NCBI RefSeq assembly: GCF_022539665.2
Contig: NC_081335.1
Location: 3,720,001 to 3,784,000 of the forward strand
Length of the DNA stretch: 64,000 bases
Origin: Daphnia carinata
Lineage: Eukaryota > Arthropoda > Branchiopoda > Diplostraca > Daphniidae
Reading direction: 5' to 3'
A program made the position numbers and the translations under genes. The notes under the pieces are model-generated. The model saw only the letters and a program-made list of their open reading frames with translations, did not search any database and was not told the origin of the DNA. Shown here one piece after another: positions 12,916-25,412 of the stretch (position 1 is its first letter; each line of letters starts with the position of its first letter).

Positions 12916-14601
12916 TCACGGATCGGGCAGCAAAGCCATTAAAGGGTCGTAGAGTAGTCGATTGCTATTTATCCCCCACAGGAAATCGAGGTGGTTGAAC
13001 TCGGGCCAATCAACTCTTACAGATGACTGCAAGTTGCCTAGCTGTTTTGACAGCCACTCGATATCCTGTTGGTAGGATTTACAGTTACAATCTATTTTGG
13101 TACCATCTTGATTGACTTTAAACGATACCTTGGGTGAAGCAAGCAAATCCCCAGGACCCCAGAAGAGGTACACTGGAGCTGTCACCAGGCTAAGATTGTA
13201 TGATGGAGGCCGGGAAACACCATAACGTCGTAAATTCTCGGAAGGGCCGTGATCGTAGGCCCGGAATTGTTCTCCTTCACGTTTACCTGCACCAGACGGT
13301 AAAAACAAACTTTTGTAAAATTACGACTTTGATTTTTCAGTCACCTGTGTTGTATCCCTGTGCAAATTGAGCGAGCGTATTGACTGATGTTCCTCCTGGG
13401 AAGTGGCCTTCGATAACGGAGAGCACTGACTATGTAAATGATATAGGAAGATATGAAATTGCACTTTCACTAATACAATTATTGCTCTTACAGAATTGAA
13501 ATTTTCTCTGTCGGTGCCCGTAATGTAAAAGATGACATTTTGGCAGAGCTGGATCGTTTTCAACGTATGCTGGCATACAGATTTTTGAAAGCGTCGACTC
13601 CAATTCTCTTTGGCTAGGAAAGCTCTGGTGCGTGTGGCTCGCAAAAAGAACTGACGTAAGCAAAAAAACTTAAAAATAATTTTTATAATTTTCTACTATT
13701 CAACTTATTACCTGGATAGCGTCCACGTGAGGGGCAAGGGCCTTCACAGGGCTATTGAAATGGGCCATACTGGCAACAGGTGCTAAGCCAATCATTAAAT
13801 CGATTTTATGGTTCAGTTCCGGCCGACTTGCTGTTGCTATGTAAAATATGGCAGCACCCATTGAATGACTGCCACAACATGAAGCATGTTAATCCTGTTT
13901 ACGATCCATTCTTGTATACAACTTGTTACCCGATATATATCAACTTGGGTTGTCGAGTCAACTTGAGAATGAATTCAACGTTGGCAGGCACATCATACAA
14001 TCCCATTTCGTCGTATCTGTAAGCCATCCACCGGTAAATGTTTTGCATTAATTACAACATTTGATATTCGTTTAGAAAGTGTTGTACGAGAAATTCCAGT
14101 ATGCTTCTGCTTTGGGATCCAGCCGGACGTGTCGTCTCGAATATGTGTTTCCTCGTGAGTTTGAAAGGTAAATGTCATAGCCCATATCAGCCAAACGAAA
14201 GCCTGTATCCAGAATGCAATAGCCAATTGCAGACAAAACAAATTATTAACTTATAATATTTACCTAGGGATTGACTGGCAGGATTGGTGATCCAGTCAAT
14301 ATCTGTACTCAATAGACCGTGTTGGAGCAATACAGGTCGACCATTTGACAAACCGATACGATGCAATTCCAGGATGTATCCATCTTCTGTTGTGACATGG
14401 TAGACGGTGCAAGCATAACCACGTGAACGAATGATTTCCACCTAAAGAACAAAAGTATTCAGAATCATTGGACACACAGACATGACACATTCGTACCGTT
14501 GACATGGTGGCATCTGGATTACGGACATTGGTAGCAATGCAAAGGCTGTGATTAACCAACGTCAACACCAGGATTCCGACGAACAAGATAACTAGTCGCA
14601 T
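12916..14601 (-). CDS. Acid lipase, gastric/lysosomal lipase family (AB-hydrolase)
   Basis: Eight exons: 14497-14601 (ATG at 14601), 14264-14441, 14088-14202, 13930-14016, 13712-13868, 13492-13650, 13345-13429, 12916-13286; 418 residues, the usual size for the family. The signal peptide starts MRLVILFVGILVLTLVNHS. The N-terminal partial AB-hydrolase lipase region has GYILELHRI, then LLQHGLL (oxyanion region), SNSRGNTYS and YDEMGLYDVPA. The nucleophile elbow GHSMG spans the 13930/13868 junction. The catalytic aspartate is in WGPGDLLAS and the histidine in FNHLDFLWG, so the Ser-Asp-His triad is complete. Members hydrolyse triacylglycerols or cholesteryl esters in the gut lumen or lysosome; which applies here cannot be decided from sequence. 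One exon break within the codon for the nucleophile-elbow glycine is a detail useful for orthology. Confidence 0.95.
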
Positions 14602-15111
14602 TCCCAACAAAGGACGAGGTAACTGATCCTTCAGCTAAACAGTTAGCAGCCAGGTATAAGGGCCATTGTACACCTAATGAATGAGAATGAAGAAGAAATG
14701 GAATGCATCCCTACACCCTCTATACCTTTCGACCACGCCGATGGGGATTTCTGAACACGAATGGCTGTCCGGCTTAAGCTGGAGTACCGTTTTCAAGCAG
14801 CGTTCGTCAAGCGGCGGCTACGGTTTTAACTTTCTTGTCACGTGTAGAGTCAAAATTCTACTATAGGGTTCATGACCTTGATGTGTGTCAAGTTTAATGA
14901 ACCCTTTATTGCCATTGAGAGACGAGACTGTCTGGCTACCTCATCGAATAGTTAATGTGGTAAAGCTACAACCCCAAGTCGTCTATATACTACGCTGCAC
15001 ATTCGGATGTCATGTAAAAAGCAACGTTTATTTCTTAGTCTGGGATTTTGGCTCAGGGGATTTCAACACAAAATTACTATGATGTTACACATTGACACAG
15101 TAAAATATTTA
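14602..15111. other. Intergenic spacer, lipase 5' flank
   Basis: Between the lipase start and the stop of the ALMS-motif gene; both genes are on the minus strand, so this holds the lipase promoter and the 3' flank of its neighbour. Short open frames here have no domain content. Confidence 0.5.
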
Positions 15112-17127
15112 TTATAAACATGTCGAATGAGGTAGATTCAATTGGCCCTGCAACACGCGCGATTGCAGCTTCTATTTGTAGAAAAAATATGTTAGAACAA
15201 TGAAAACCCATTATAAGTAATAACTAGAGTATTGCAAACTACAAGAAGAAAATTTAAAGTATATGTTACTTTTTGAAATACGGAAGCTTTGATGCGATTA
15301 CTAACGATAGTATCCTTGTTCTGGTGACCTCTGTTTCGCTCTCTGAATTCCGGCAATTGGCGATAGAGTTCTTCGGTCCGTTTCCTTACTTCGTGATAGG
15401 TAAACAGATGAGGAGTGAAATTGGAATCCAAGATGCCCATTCGACGCATTTGACTGATTTCTTGGATGGCCTTACGTCGAAGCTCACTGTCGTGAAGGAA
15501 GTCGGGTCGTTTCTCTTTCAAGGCTTCTTGAAGAGTTGACTTACTTCGAGGCCTTTCCTGGGGTTTCTTTTGACTTTCCAACGATATATCGTAAGCTATG
15601 GGTTCCCTTTGCGGGACTAAAACATTATTTGGAACCGAACGTATGGACTGAGAATCTTGGTCGTTCGTTTGAACACCTTTCTCATAATTGGCTTTCTTGT
15701 GGGCACTAGGTGCAGGTTTGGACTTCAGGCTACAATGATTACAACACTTGGATTTGTTTTTCCTTGTGGGCTGGGTTTCTTCCGAACTGTCGATGTCGTG
15801 TAGATTGAGTCTTTCCAATTTGAAGCTTCGATCACTCTTGAATGATTCGCCTGAATTTACCACCGTCGACTGGCTTTCAGAGACGTGAGAACATGAATTT
15901 CTGGAGGACGAAAACAACTCGTCATATTCGGCAACAGGTGCCTTGTGCGTTTTCGTCCTAGGACGGCGTGCAGATTCCCTTTCCCTTGTTCGCGAAGGAA
16001 TGGCTGATGTACCCTGGTCCAAGAAGTTCCAGGTTTGTTCTAGCTGAGAAACATAGTCTATAACAAATAGCAAAATTTTTTTTGCGTTAATAAGGAAGGA
16101 CGACAACAATGCAAAAAAAAATGGGGATGAGTAACTTTAAGCTACCTTTAAGATTCTTTAGATGTTCTTTTAGGTTTCTGTAGACTTGCAGTTCACCTAT
16201 GGCTTCTCTTCGCATACGACGTATGTGTTCGGATGATAAGCTAGTGTGGGTTGGGCACGTAGTTGGTTCGGAAAATTCTGCTGAAACACAGCGACACTGG
16301 CTGGAGATTGGATCTACATCACTGTTACCAATATTTGTTGGGGTTGCAGGAAATGAACTGTCAGGTCTATCATTATTTGCATACAAATCCAGTTCTTCAC
16401 TAGCAACAGAACGTGTTACAAAAAGTTCTGAAGCACGTTCTCCATACTGTGGTGTGCTCTTCGATCTTTGCAACTGGGGCTTTGTCTTTTGAGAAGCACA
16501 GGAATTCTGAGTATTTGGAGTCCGGCATTCTTCTCCTTTGGTCTGAGATGAAGGTAATTTTACATTTGGTTTTGTGGGTTTCCTTTGTTGAGATTCATTG
16601 GGCACATTTTCTCTATTTTCCTTCTGAAAATGAGGAACAATTGGTATTACAGTATCGGTAGAGGCATTTGAACTGCTGTCAACACTTGGCCAGGTAGCAA
16701 TTTTCTGTAGTTTTTTTGAAGTTTTGTGATGCACTTTTGCTATGCTTCGGCTTCTGGCCAAAACACGATCAATTTTGGCAATAAGCGCAAGACTTTGTTC
16801 ATCTTCATCTAAACAAAGTTTGGATGCAGAGGTACTCAATGCCATTCTCTCCAGGGTGCTTAGTTTAGACTTAAACTGCCCAGTGTTAAGTGGAATACAC
16901 CCCACATCAGCACTTGAGTCCCACTCGAGTTTTTTAGATGAAAACGCCGATTTAGAGATAGACAGTGAAGTCAATTGGTTGAAACTATTATCCAATTCAG
17001 ACCCATTATTAATGTCGTTATCGGTTGCTGTGGAAACGTTTTCTCCTTCAATCGTTGAAGTATCGCTGTCTTTAAAGTTTTCTAAGTAAGAAAGAATATT
17101 GTCACTTATCTCCTCGCTTGAATCCAT
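15112..17127 (-). CDS. ALMS-motif protein, probable centrosome/cilium factor
   Basis: Three exons: 16146-17127 (ATG at 17127; an in-frame GTG lies slightly upstream), 15270-16057 and 15112-15171; 609 residues. Most of the protein is serine- and threonine-rich and looks disordered, with acidic N-terminal and basic linker stretches and short repeated elements such as QRSKSTPQ and RPRSKSTLQ. Just before the first intron is a helical segment, IRRMRREAIGELQVYRNLKEH. The end of exon 2 reads RRKAIQEISQMRRMG, TYHEVRKRTEELYRQLPE and NRIKASVFQKKLQSRVLQ. This basic helical pattern with a central LPE is that of the C-terminal ALMS motif shared by ALMS1, CEP295 and C10orf90, which are centrosome and basal-body proteins. 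The 20-residue last exon completes the motif, which supports the model. There is no enzymatic domain. Orthology to any one family member is not claimed. Confidence 0.8.
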
Positions 17128-17714
17128 TTCCACGAAAAATTTAAAAATTTAAATGTGAACTGTTTACAAAAAAGCTAACCGTCAATGCGCAAATTAGTTT
17201 CTGCTACTCTGTTGCTGAAACCAGTTTTGCTCGGAGGGAAAACCCACAGAGTACCATGGGAATTTGACCAGTGCAGCACTGAAATCCTGCAGCCAAATTT
17301 AAACAAATGTCTTTGTTTATTTTAACTGGTTATAAATGCCGGAAACCTCAAAATTCCGTGGGTAATGAACGTAAATTGATTGTTTTTGCGGTAAACTATG
17401 ACGTCGTACGTATAGTTTACAAAAGAATTTTGGTTTATAGCTGCGGCAAAATTTCTTTATTCAAACCCATCCAATGATAACAATTGTCTATTAGCTTTTG
17501 TTCATGCTTATGTAGATGATTAAGCTGTGCACCACGGTTATTCGTTAGATTTTAAAATCCTATGGCAATCGCGGTGGGCATTATAATGACCAAACGATTT
17601 TCAAAAACAATTAGATCACACAGTAAATATATTCGTTTGCACTATGTATGCTTTTATGAATTGTTATAAAGGAAGCGTATCCATTTCAGGCAAGAAAAGA
17701 TTTATAAATATAAG
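17128..17714. other. Intergenic spacer
   Basis: Lies between the ALMS-motif gene start and the NHLRC2 stop. It contains the promoter and leader of the ALMS-motif gene and the 3' flank of NHLRC2. No open frame or RNA gene is supported. Confidence 0.5.
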
Positions 17715-20460
17715 TTAATCGGCATTAATATTGAACTCATGTTGAATTTTCGATTCGGACACTTGAGTATTGTCGTCTAATACGAAATTCAGTCGAATGA
17801 TCACTGACTTCTTCTTACACACTCCAGATCGTTTGGCACACAAGAAGAGGTCAGCTTGGACTTGCACATAATTATTGGGGCCTTTATTTTCTTGAAGTGA
17901 TTCACGTAGAAGGTCAATATTCATTAAACTGTCCTGAATATGACCCATTTTTTCCGTTGCAGTTAAACCCTCTAGAAGAAAATGGAAAAGTATTGAACAT
18001 AACGATTTCTAATAAATTCAAATTCTAGTTACCTATGTGTGTAATCTTCCACGAATGCGGAGCAACGTCGGACCATTTCCATTGTTCGTCAGCGCAATGG
18101 AATTTTACCGTCCAATTAAAATTAGGAGAACTAGGACGCAAAGTTGCTGATACTTCAAAGCTAGGTAGAATATTTGAAATCAAAGTTTGGGTTTCTTCTG
18201 TTGATGATTTTACTGAGATTTTGAGCTATTAAAAAAATTATATTGGGGTTACTTCTTTTCTGCTACAAAAGTTTTGGGCTTACCGTCTCAGTAACACTGC
18301 GGACTAAGTCAACCTTTCGTATGCAATGGTTATTCGTATCGGCTACGTACAAAATCCTTTGTTCCTCGTGAATGCAAAGGCCCCCGGGTTCGTTAAACTA
18401 AAAATGTTGTAAATGTTAAACATCTACATTGCTTTCCAATGGAATAAGTTTTACTTGAATTTCGTTTTCACTGCCACCGTCGGCAAGTCCCGGTTTTCCG
18501 TTACCCAAATATGTGGAACACATTTTGGTTAACGGATTCACTGATTTAATTTTATGGTTATATGAGTCGGCTACGTAAAGTAGTTGGCTAGAGGCACTCC
18601 AAGCAACACCTAGAGGATGCTGAAGCAGAACTGCACCTTTGGGGTTGCTGTGATTGTCTTGATCTCCAAAACAAAATAAATCCTGCAAAGAGTTTTTTAT
18701 TGTTGTAAACTTTACAGAACAAAGATGACGGTTTGCAAGCGACAGCAAAACTACTTACCATCGGATCCTTCCCGCCACCAACCAGCGCTTTAACAGACCC
18801 GTCTTTCAAGTTAATTTGTCGGATTGAAGAGCTTTCACTGTCGGCAACGAATAACAGGTAGTCCGCTGAAGGAGATTGTAAAACTCCACACGATATTCCT
18901 GATGGTTGAGCAAAGGCTGCTTTTGCGGGGTAACTATTGTTTCTGTTCTCTTCCGCTCCTGAGCCAGCCAGGCGAAGACACCTTCCCGCCTCCACATGCA
19001 GTTTTTTCCACCATGTCAAATCACGAAGTGCAAGTCCCCATATCTGATGAGTTCCTGCATTGGCGATGATTAAAAGATCAGGATCATCTGAAGTCGAAGA
19101 ACGAGTCAGACAGACATCCCATGGAGAAGCTAATGGCTGTTCCGTTCCAAGCTGTCCGCCTTCTTTGTCAGTGCCCTGCACGCCTTTCCCAGCTACAGTT
19201 TTCACTTCTTTTGATTTTAGATTCACCTATAATTGATTTTACTTTAGAATGAAAATTTTACGTGTAATGTTACATGGCTTACCAAGCGAACGGAATGGTT
19301 CCCGGTGTCTGCAACGTAAAGATAGCACGGTGGTAGAAAGGCAATACCCTGCGGACTGTGAAACTGGGCAGTGGCATAGCTACCTTCTTTCCAACCAGGC
19401 GCTTCACCACCAACTGTTAACTAGATATCGCGTTCTTACAATATTGACTCACACTCGTGAGAATAACTAAATTACCTTGATTTCGCCCTGTAGCGAGGTA
19501 ATTAATATGCGATGATGACCGGTATCGGAAATGGCTAAGTACGTCGAATCTTGTTTTGGATCTCCAGAATCGGTGGGTTCTTCGACACATTCGCACTTAA
19601 TGATGCAAACTTTTCCAGGGAAGAGTAAATGAGACTGAAATATTTCCGACTTTTTGGGTGATAATGGAAGGGGTCGTGGAATAATCCGATTCTTATAAAA
19701 TGTCAAGGCACAATCAACATAGCGAAAGAGAACATCGCGATGACCCTCACCAATAATGACAAATACTGGTTTTCTGTCAGGTCCTAAAATTACAATGGAT
19801 ATTAGTGTCATATCCAAAGTAAAGTTTAAAAATGCATACCAAGAACGAGCAAAGTTGGCCAGCATGTAATTTCCAGTGTTTTCCATAACACAGCTTCACT
19901 ATCATTCACAACTGGGTGGGTGATTCCATAGCGCTGAACAGCTGCCATGATATTAGATGAAACTTTTTCATTCTCAAATTTTGCACTATGAACACCAACC
20001 TTTCATCAAATGACAATCATGACTTTATGATAATTATATCTCAACATTTCTGTTGATACTTACAACAACAACACCTGCTTTATCACTTGGAAACTTCTCC
20101 TCCAGGGCATGAAGGTCAGGGAGAATATGCATACAATTTATACAACAATAGGTGAAGAAATCAATAACAACTATTTGATCGTTAAAATCTGAGCTAACAG
20201 ACAAGCTTCGATTTGTGTTGAACCACTCCCAGCCTGCAAAAGTAATTAAGGAATGTAATGTTTGAATTTTATTTGCACGTTCTATAAAATGCCAATGACT
20301 CACCAGGTTGGAATTCGGGAAACACATCCCTAGTCGATTCCTCAACTTCAGTCAGGTGGTTTAAAACCAGATTATTTTTTTCTTCTTCATCCAAGTCTGG
20401 ATTTTCAATAAGACCTTGGAGCTTGATACAGCTCCAAGTCAATGTAGAAATAAAAGCCAT
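17715..20460 (-). CDS. NHLRC2: NHL repeat-containing protein 2 (thioredoxin-like plus beta-propeller)
   Basis: Ten exons: 20304-20460, 20064-20233, 19840-19999, 19476-19783, 19283-19420, 18759-19226, 18455-18682, 18284-18397, 18033-18225, 17715-17971; 730 residues, close to the vertebrate protein (about 726). The order is as in NHLRC2: an N-terminal helical part, a thioredoxin-like domain with the CCINC motif ([17 protein letters not shown]), then [15 protein letters not shown], the LLFPGKV linker, NHL blades ([51 protein letters not shown]) and a C-terminal beta-sandwich-like tail. In animals the protein is cytosolic and essential, and has been linked to cytoskeletal organisation and tissue fibrosis; biochemical activity is not settled. 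ATG at 20460 is the first in-frame ATG of the open frame. The gene is head to head with SFR1-like. Confidence 0.97.
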
Positions 20461-20934
20461 TTGAAATTCAATTGGTATTTCCAATTTGGTAGACTGGGGG
20501 TAACCAGCGCAGACGACACGGTTGAAATACAAATAAACAAAGGTACATATGCCCAAAAGCCGGAAAGGTGTAGGGAAATAAACGCTTAATAGAGGGCGTT
20601 TATTATTACATTAAAAGCTTGATAGATGGCAATAGACCAGACCTGAAATTCTAAATATGCAAGGTACGAGAAAAACTGAAGTTGATTACAGTTTTGATGT
20701 CAACTAAATTCGCGGATTTAGGCGTTTGATCCGCATTTCATACAATTCCCCTAGACATGTAAGCATAAGGCTTCAATTAACGCATTTTAGCTTAAAGCAC
20801 GTTCAAACTTTAAATGGTTAAAACCAACAGAAAAACCAAAGTACCCAGGTTTCTCGCCGTTCCTGTATCCTAGATAATATAGGCACGTGGTACAGAATTT
20901 AAATTTTCAGACGAACATATTTTGCCTTGAAAAA
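20461..20934. promoter_or_regulatory. Shared bidirectional promoter region NHLRC2 / SFR1-like
   Basis: Only 474 bases separate the start codons of two divergently transcribed genes, so both core promoters must lie here unless unseen upstream exons exist. A splice-acceptor-like TTTTCAG at 20,904-20,910 just before the SFR1-like frame leaves room for a small non-coding or coding first exon inside this interval. No TATA element is convincing. Confidence 0.45.
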
Positions 20935-21284
20935 ATGGAAGAAACTTTAGAAAATCTGTCTAAGAGAATTAAAGAGAAAGAGGAGATACTAAGAAAGCTT
21001 AAAATGATTAAACTACACAGAATGAAGGTGTTTTCAGAGAACTGTATAGTTTGGGATTCATCCTCATAGTTTTTTATTTTTTACAGCATAGTACCGATCA
21101 ACTTGAAAGACTTATCAAAGAATGGACAGGGATCTGCCAACAAACTCTTCAAGACCTGCAACAAAAGTTGGCAGAAAAGGGATCTGATTCAGCAGCCATT
21201 AGCATTTCAGAACTTCTCAAGCATTTAAATATTGAACCAGAGCTTGTTGGCTACTGTATTGAAGACGAGGCATTCACAGACTGA
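20935..21284 (+). CDS. SFR1/Mei5-like recombination factor, short form
   Basis: Two exons: 20935-21027 and 21087-21284, 96 residues. The N-terminal half is a heptad-like coiled coil (LENLSKRIKEKEEILRKLK) followed by MIKLHRMK. The second exon gives TDQLERLIKEWTGICQQTL, ELLKHLNIEPELVGY and an acidic end (EDEAF). This order (LRKLK, K..R.K, L..LI..W, L...L.I...L..Y) matches the C-terminal conserved region of SFR1, the partner of SWI5 that stabilises RAD51 filaments. Vertebrate SFR1 has a long disordered N-terminus that is missing here, so either this is a minimal form or an upstream exon lies in the shared promoter interval. Identity rests on a short region and is moderately secure. Confidence 0.65.
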
Positions 21285-24200
21285 ATAGTATATTCAATCG
21301 CTTCAAGTATTATATAATGCTGCTACTGATACATGTAAGAAGTTTGCCTTATTCTTTAAAAATCTTATTTCTTCTTTCTAGTAAAATGTTGAGCGTAGTC
21401 AAGAATTAGCTTGTTCTTTGGCTGTTTTTGTTTAAGAATGTTTCAACCTTGGTTTAGTCTTCATTTGATTCTTGGATTATTAGCGAGTAACTTTGAATAA
21501 GAGTGAAGTTTTAAAATCTCAAAACCATACTGCACAAAAAATGGTAAAATTGAAATAGTGTAGTGAGTAATGCCCTCTTGTCAGCAAGATGGATGTCTTC
21601 TTTGTATATGATGAACGAGCAGAAGCGTAGGATTGTCTTGTACGAACTATACATATAGCCTCCGCCCCTGCTGACGAAATGTTCAACATAGAACAGTTAA
21701 CCTCTGACCGGTTCTATTTAATTTCCTTGCGGCCTAAATCGCCTCCTTGTAGACGGCGTAAATGTATACGTCTAAAAACTGAAAGAGTAATACGTGTACA
21801 GAAATTCTCGTGTGACCTGTGTATTCTTACACAACCTAATGATGACTTTTCCAGAGACTGAAAACCTGACCTATTAAAACTTATTCTCAATTTTTTTTTT
21901 ATTTCAAGGGCTCAAGTTTCTCCCAGTGCCATAAGCGAGTGGGATAGTGCAAGACATGACGACCGGAAAACTAACGTCCGTTCAGTGAATCAAAAACGGT
22001 ATCCGAAATCAATGGAAAACTGGGATCCCTGCTAATAGATGTGAGTCATACCTTCAGCATATATATCTTTTTCTGTATAATAAGTAGCATATCATTTTGA
22101 ATCAACACATTTTTGCTGTTGATGATGAATAAGCTAGTCTAAAGAAACCTGAGAAGAAACAAATTGCCTTCTATTGTAATCTGGTCCTGTACAATGTCCC
22201 GCCTTCCATGGTTTTTTTGCTCGAAAGGGCTGAGCTTAGATAAACCATTTGGGTGGGTCGGTTTGCACGTAAGAAGAGAACGAGGCGTGATGAGTAGGAG
22301 GGAATCGAAAGTAGCTAAAATTCATTTGTTGCCGGTTGACAGTTTTACGACCGGCTTCCACACCTACTTCATTAGCGCTGGTAGACTTGGTTCCTACTCC
22401 GACCTCTTTCTCCTCCTCTTTTCACTATCGAAACACAACAAACACGTATGCACTATATATCAGCCACGAGGATATTCAAGTCAGTTGCCCTGTCTCTCCT
22501 CACCTATGGCGTATTATGACTAGCTACTACGTCAGCCTGTCTGAAGGATCTATGATCAAATCTAGTTAAATGATGGGAAAATTTTCCCGTCTTCGAAACA
22601 TAGCCGGAACAGCATTAAAAAGCGAAAGAGAAAGAAAGTATTGACAGATCGGGAAGGTTGGGTACTAAATGGTCTTGGGACTCTAGACAAATCTCGGGGA
22701 ATAGAACGGAAACGTGCGCCACAGCCATCAAACGGCAGCGTCTCAAGTGGATCTCGTCTCTTTTTTCCGTCTCTTGGCGGAATTAAGTCAGACAGCAGAG
22801 AAACAGGAAGCGACCGTTTCCTCCCTTCTTTCTTTTCGGAAGCCGCCACCGAAGAGTGTGTCTACTTTTCTCTTCTTTTTTTTTTTCTTGGCTTTGACGA
22901 AGCAAAAATCGTGTGGGGTACATATTGCTTTACTCGTCTCGTGGGCTAGGGTCACCAGAGACATGAAACCGGTCCATAGTCGCAGAGAACGCTAGTATAG
23001 TGTATTGATAGATAAAACACACCGGGGTTTCTTTTTGTCCCAAGATCTCACCACTCACTCGATGCTCGTTCGAAATCTCCTCCCCTTTTCGTCCCTTTGT
23101 CATCCTCAAGCATCAAACATTTAAACTTGCCAACAAGAGGAATCTGCTTTTTATTGTCGATAACTATCTGTTTCTCGAGCAAGACTTTTGGTTTTTCTTG
23201 ATTTAATTTTATCGTTTACTTAATCATCGTTATTAACAGGATAAAAAAATTTCTGCTTAATTTGTTTAGGTTGATGTTTTGGGAGCGTTTTCTTCTTTAC
23301 CAATATGGTAACTTGTGAGAATAATGTGTACTACATCCCATGTGTAGTAAATAATTTTAAATGGAGCTGTTGATTGAAAGATGTTGGAATGATGAAAGGG
23401 TTTCCGTGTGATATGTCAACGCGGAAGGGTTGTGAGATACTTTATGTGCGTGAGCGAGAAAAGAGAAGACTGAGAGAGCCGATGAGAGGCAGTCAAATTG
23501 TTTGTTCAGAGTCGGGTTTTCCACAAGAGTAAAGAGTAAGCGAGGAGGGGGGAGGATCCGGAGGATGTGGGTGCCGGTACGTAGTACCAGGGGGAAATGC
23601 CGGAATTTACTCGGAAACGTGTTTCACTCTACACTCCATTAGCAACGCGTGGCCCCCGACGACTATCCATATGAAGAAGAGCAGCCTTTTTTTTTCTAAT
23701 ATTTTTTTAAAAATCTTTTTGAAACACGCGTTCTCCGGTTTTCTCCCCTTCAACAGTTATTCCTCTTCTTTTTGTTATATAGGGACGGGCCAAAGAAGAC
23801 CCACTCGCGCCCTATCGATTTGAATGGACTGTAGAGCGACCTATGACCTCCTATTATCTCGGTCAACCTTCTCCACACTCGGAAGCAAATTAGGCTCGAA
23901 GAGCATGGAGGTCAGATAAATGTTCACACTCTCATTAGCAGTGCAACGTGTGCCTGTCAACTAATTGTCTCACAATATACTTTTTGCCAATTTTGCCAGG
24001 GAATCAACAAAATCCATTACGCTTTTTCTTTGAAAAGTGATTTGCTTAAAACAGTCAATTTGACCATGTAGCACAGCTTATATCCGGTTACTGTGTTGAC
24101 TTTTGTTTTCCTTTAAAACAAAAGATCTTTTTGGGCGGGCGATTGACGTTTGCTAAATTACCCAGACAATTGGCGACGACTTGGACCTACATACATCAAT

Positions 24201-25412
24201 TATTCGGACATTGGTGGAAGAAAGCGTTGTAAATTTTCGCTTTCTAGCGACTGGCGTTTCATCTTTAGTCTTCTTCTCTCAACGTTTGTTATATACCCGA
24301 AAAGTTTGTTTAACGAGAACACACTGACAAAAAGGGAAGAAAAAAGTTTGAGAGTTGTGATCTTTTTCCGGACCGTTGCAGCTGTTCGGGCTGTCTCCCT
24401 TTCTCTGTCTCTTTTATTTTATTATTATTTTTTTTTTCTTATTTCAGAATTAGAGAAAAAAAAAAATAGTATGGAGGAAAACAGCAGTTGCCGCCTACTT
24501 GTTGTGCGGCGCAAAGTGGAGCTGAAAGCCGCGCTCCATCCGAAAAAAAAAGAGCCTTATGAAATCACGTGTCACTTTCACGAGATTTTGACAGCCCTAA
24601 TGAACTTTCTCTTTCTACGCACGGCCGCCTTCCGCTTATTTCGGAAACAACAGGAAAAAAAGAAACGTTCGGCCATGAATTCTGAGCATCTTTGGGTCTG
24701 TTGAGGAAAAAGTTTTGTACATTTTCCAAAAGGTTTCAATTGTTTTAGTAGTATTTTTCATTTGCTCGAATTTATAGACGTCGTTGCTCTGGTTTGCGTG
24801 ATGCTAGGTTGTATGGCACAGACGTGGAACGTGCCTTGCGTTCGTTGAGTTTAAAAATATCACGTGTTTGACGGGTAAGAAAAAGAAGGAGGAAATGGCA
24901 GCAACAGCTGCCGAGCTGTGCGACAAGTTGCCGACGAAGGAGGACCTATATCCACGATAGGACAAGACCCTCAACTCGAAGGATTAGACACGAAAAATCC
25001 TATTTCCAGCTCTATGTAGGCAACCGTATATAATGTCCGTTCGGCTTCCAACTTGATCCACTTGGACAAGTGGAATGTCTAAAGTAATAGCTTCGTTTCG
25101 TTATAGTATAAGCTCAGAGAGATCCTTGCGTATTTTTACTATTGGACTCTGTGTTTACCCGTAACCAAATGCGCAACGAAAAGAAAAACAACTGGGGATT
25201 TTATTTTTTGAGCGCGACAAATTTGTGTATTGATAACAGCATAACGGATTCACCGTGATCATGGAGTTCTTTTTACTTGAGTAGTATAAATATGTACAAC
25301 AGTTTGGGGTTAGTAAACAACTCGTGCGTTTCGATCTACAGAATGAGTTCCAAAATATTTCTGAAATCGATTGACAAAGATTTTTTTTTCTTTTTTTAGG
25401 AGGATGAAATTG
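21285..25412. other. Gene-poor 4.1 kb: 3' flank of the MyoD gene
   Basis: Long purine and pyrimidine tracts and T-runs (for example near 22,880, 23,690, 24,420 and 24,460). Several open frames of 60-184 codons occur, all low in complexity, rich in Ser/Phe/Lys from these tracts and without domains or splice logic. Nothing is called as a gene. Regulatory elements for the myogenic factor are plausible but not identifiable by eye. Confidence 0.5.

Noticed and set aside
21600-21680. Possible box C/D RNA (ATGATGA near 21,607, CTGA near 21,671)
   Set aside because: Two boxes at a plausible spacing but no C'/D' pair, weak terminal stem and no second copy to show conservation.
21679-21861. 60-codon frame on +
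   Set aside because: Basic residues and prolines only, no homology cue and no neighbouring exon.
22562-22995. Overlapping 90-100 codon frames on both strands
   Set aside because: Mutually overlapping, low-complexity Ser/Phe/Lys frames from purine-pyrimidine tracts.
24150-24704. 184-codon open frame on +
   Set aside because: Composition follows T-, A- and CT-rich tracts, with no domain, signal or splice context; it lies in the 3' flank of the MyoD gene and is best explained by chance.
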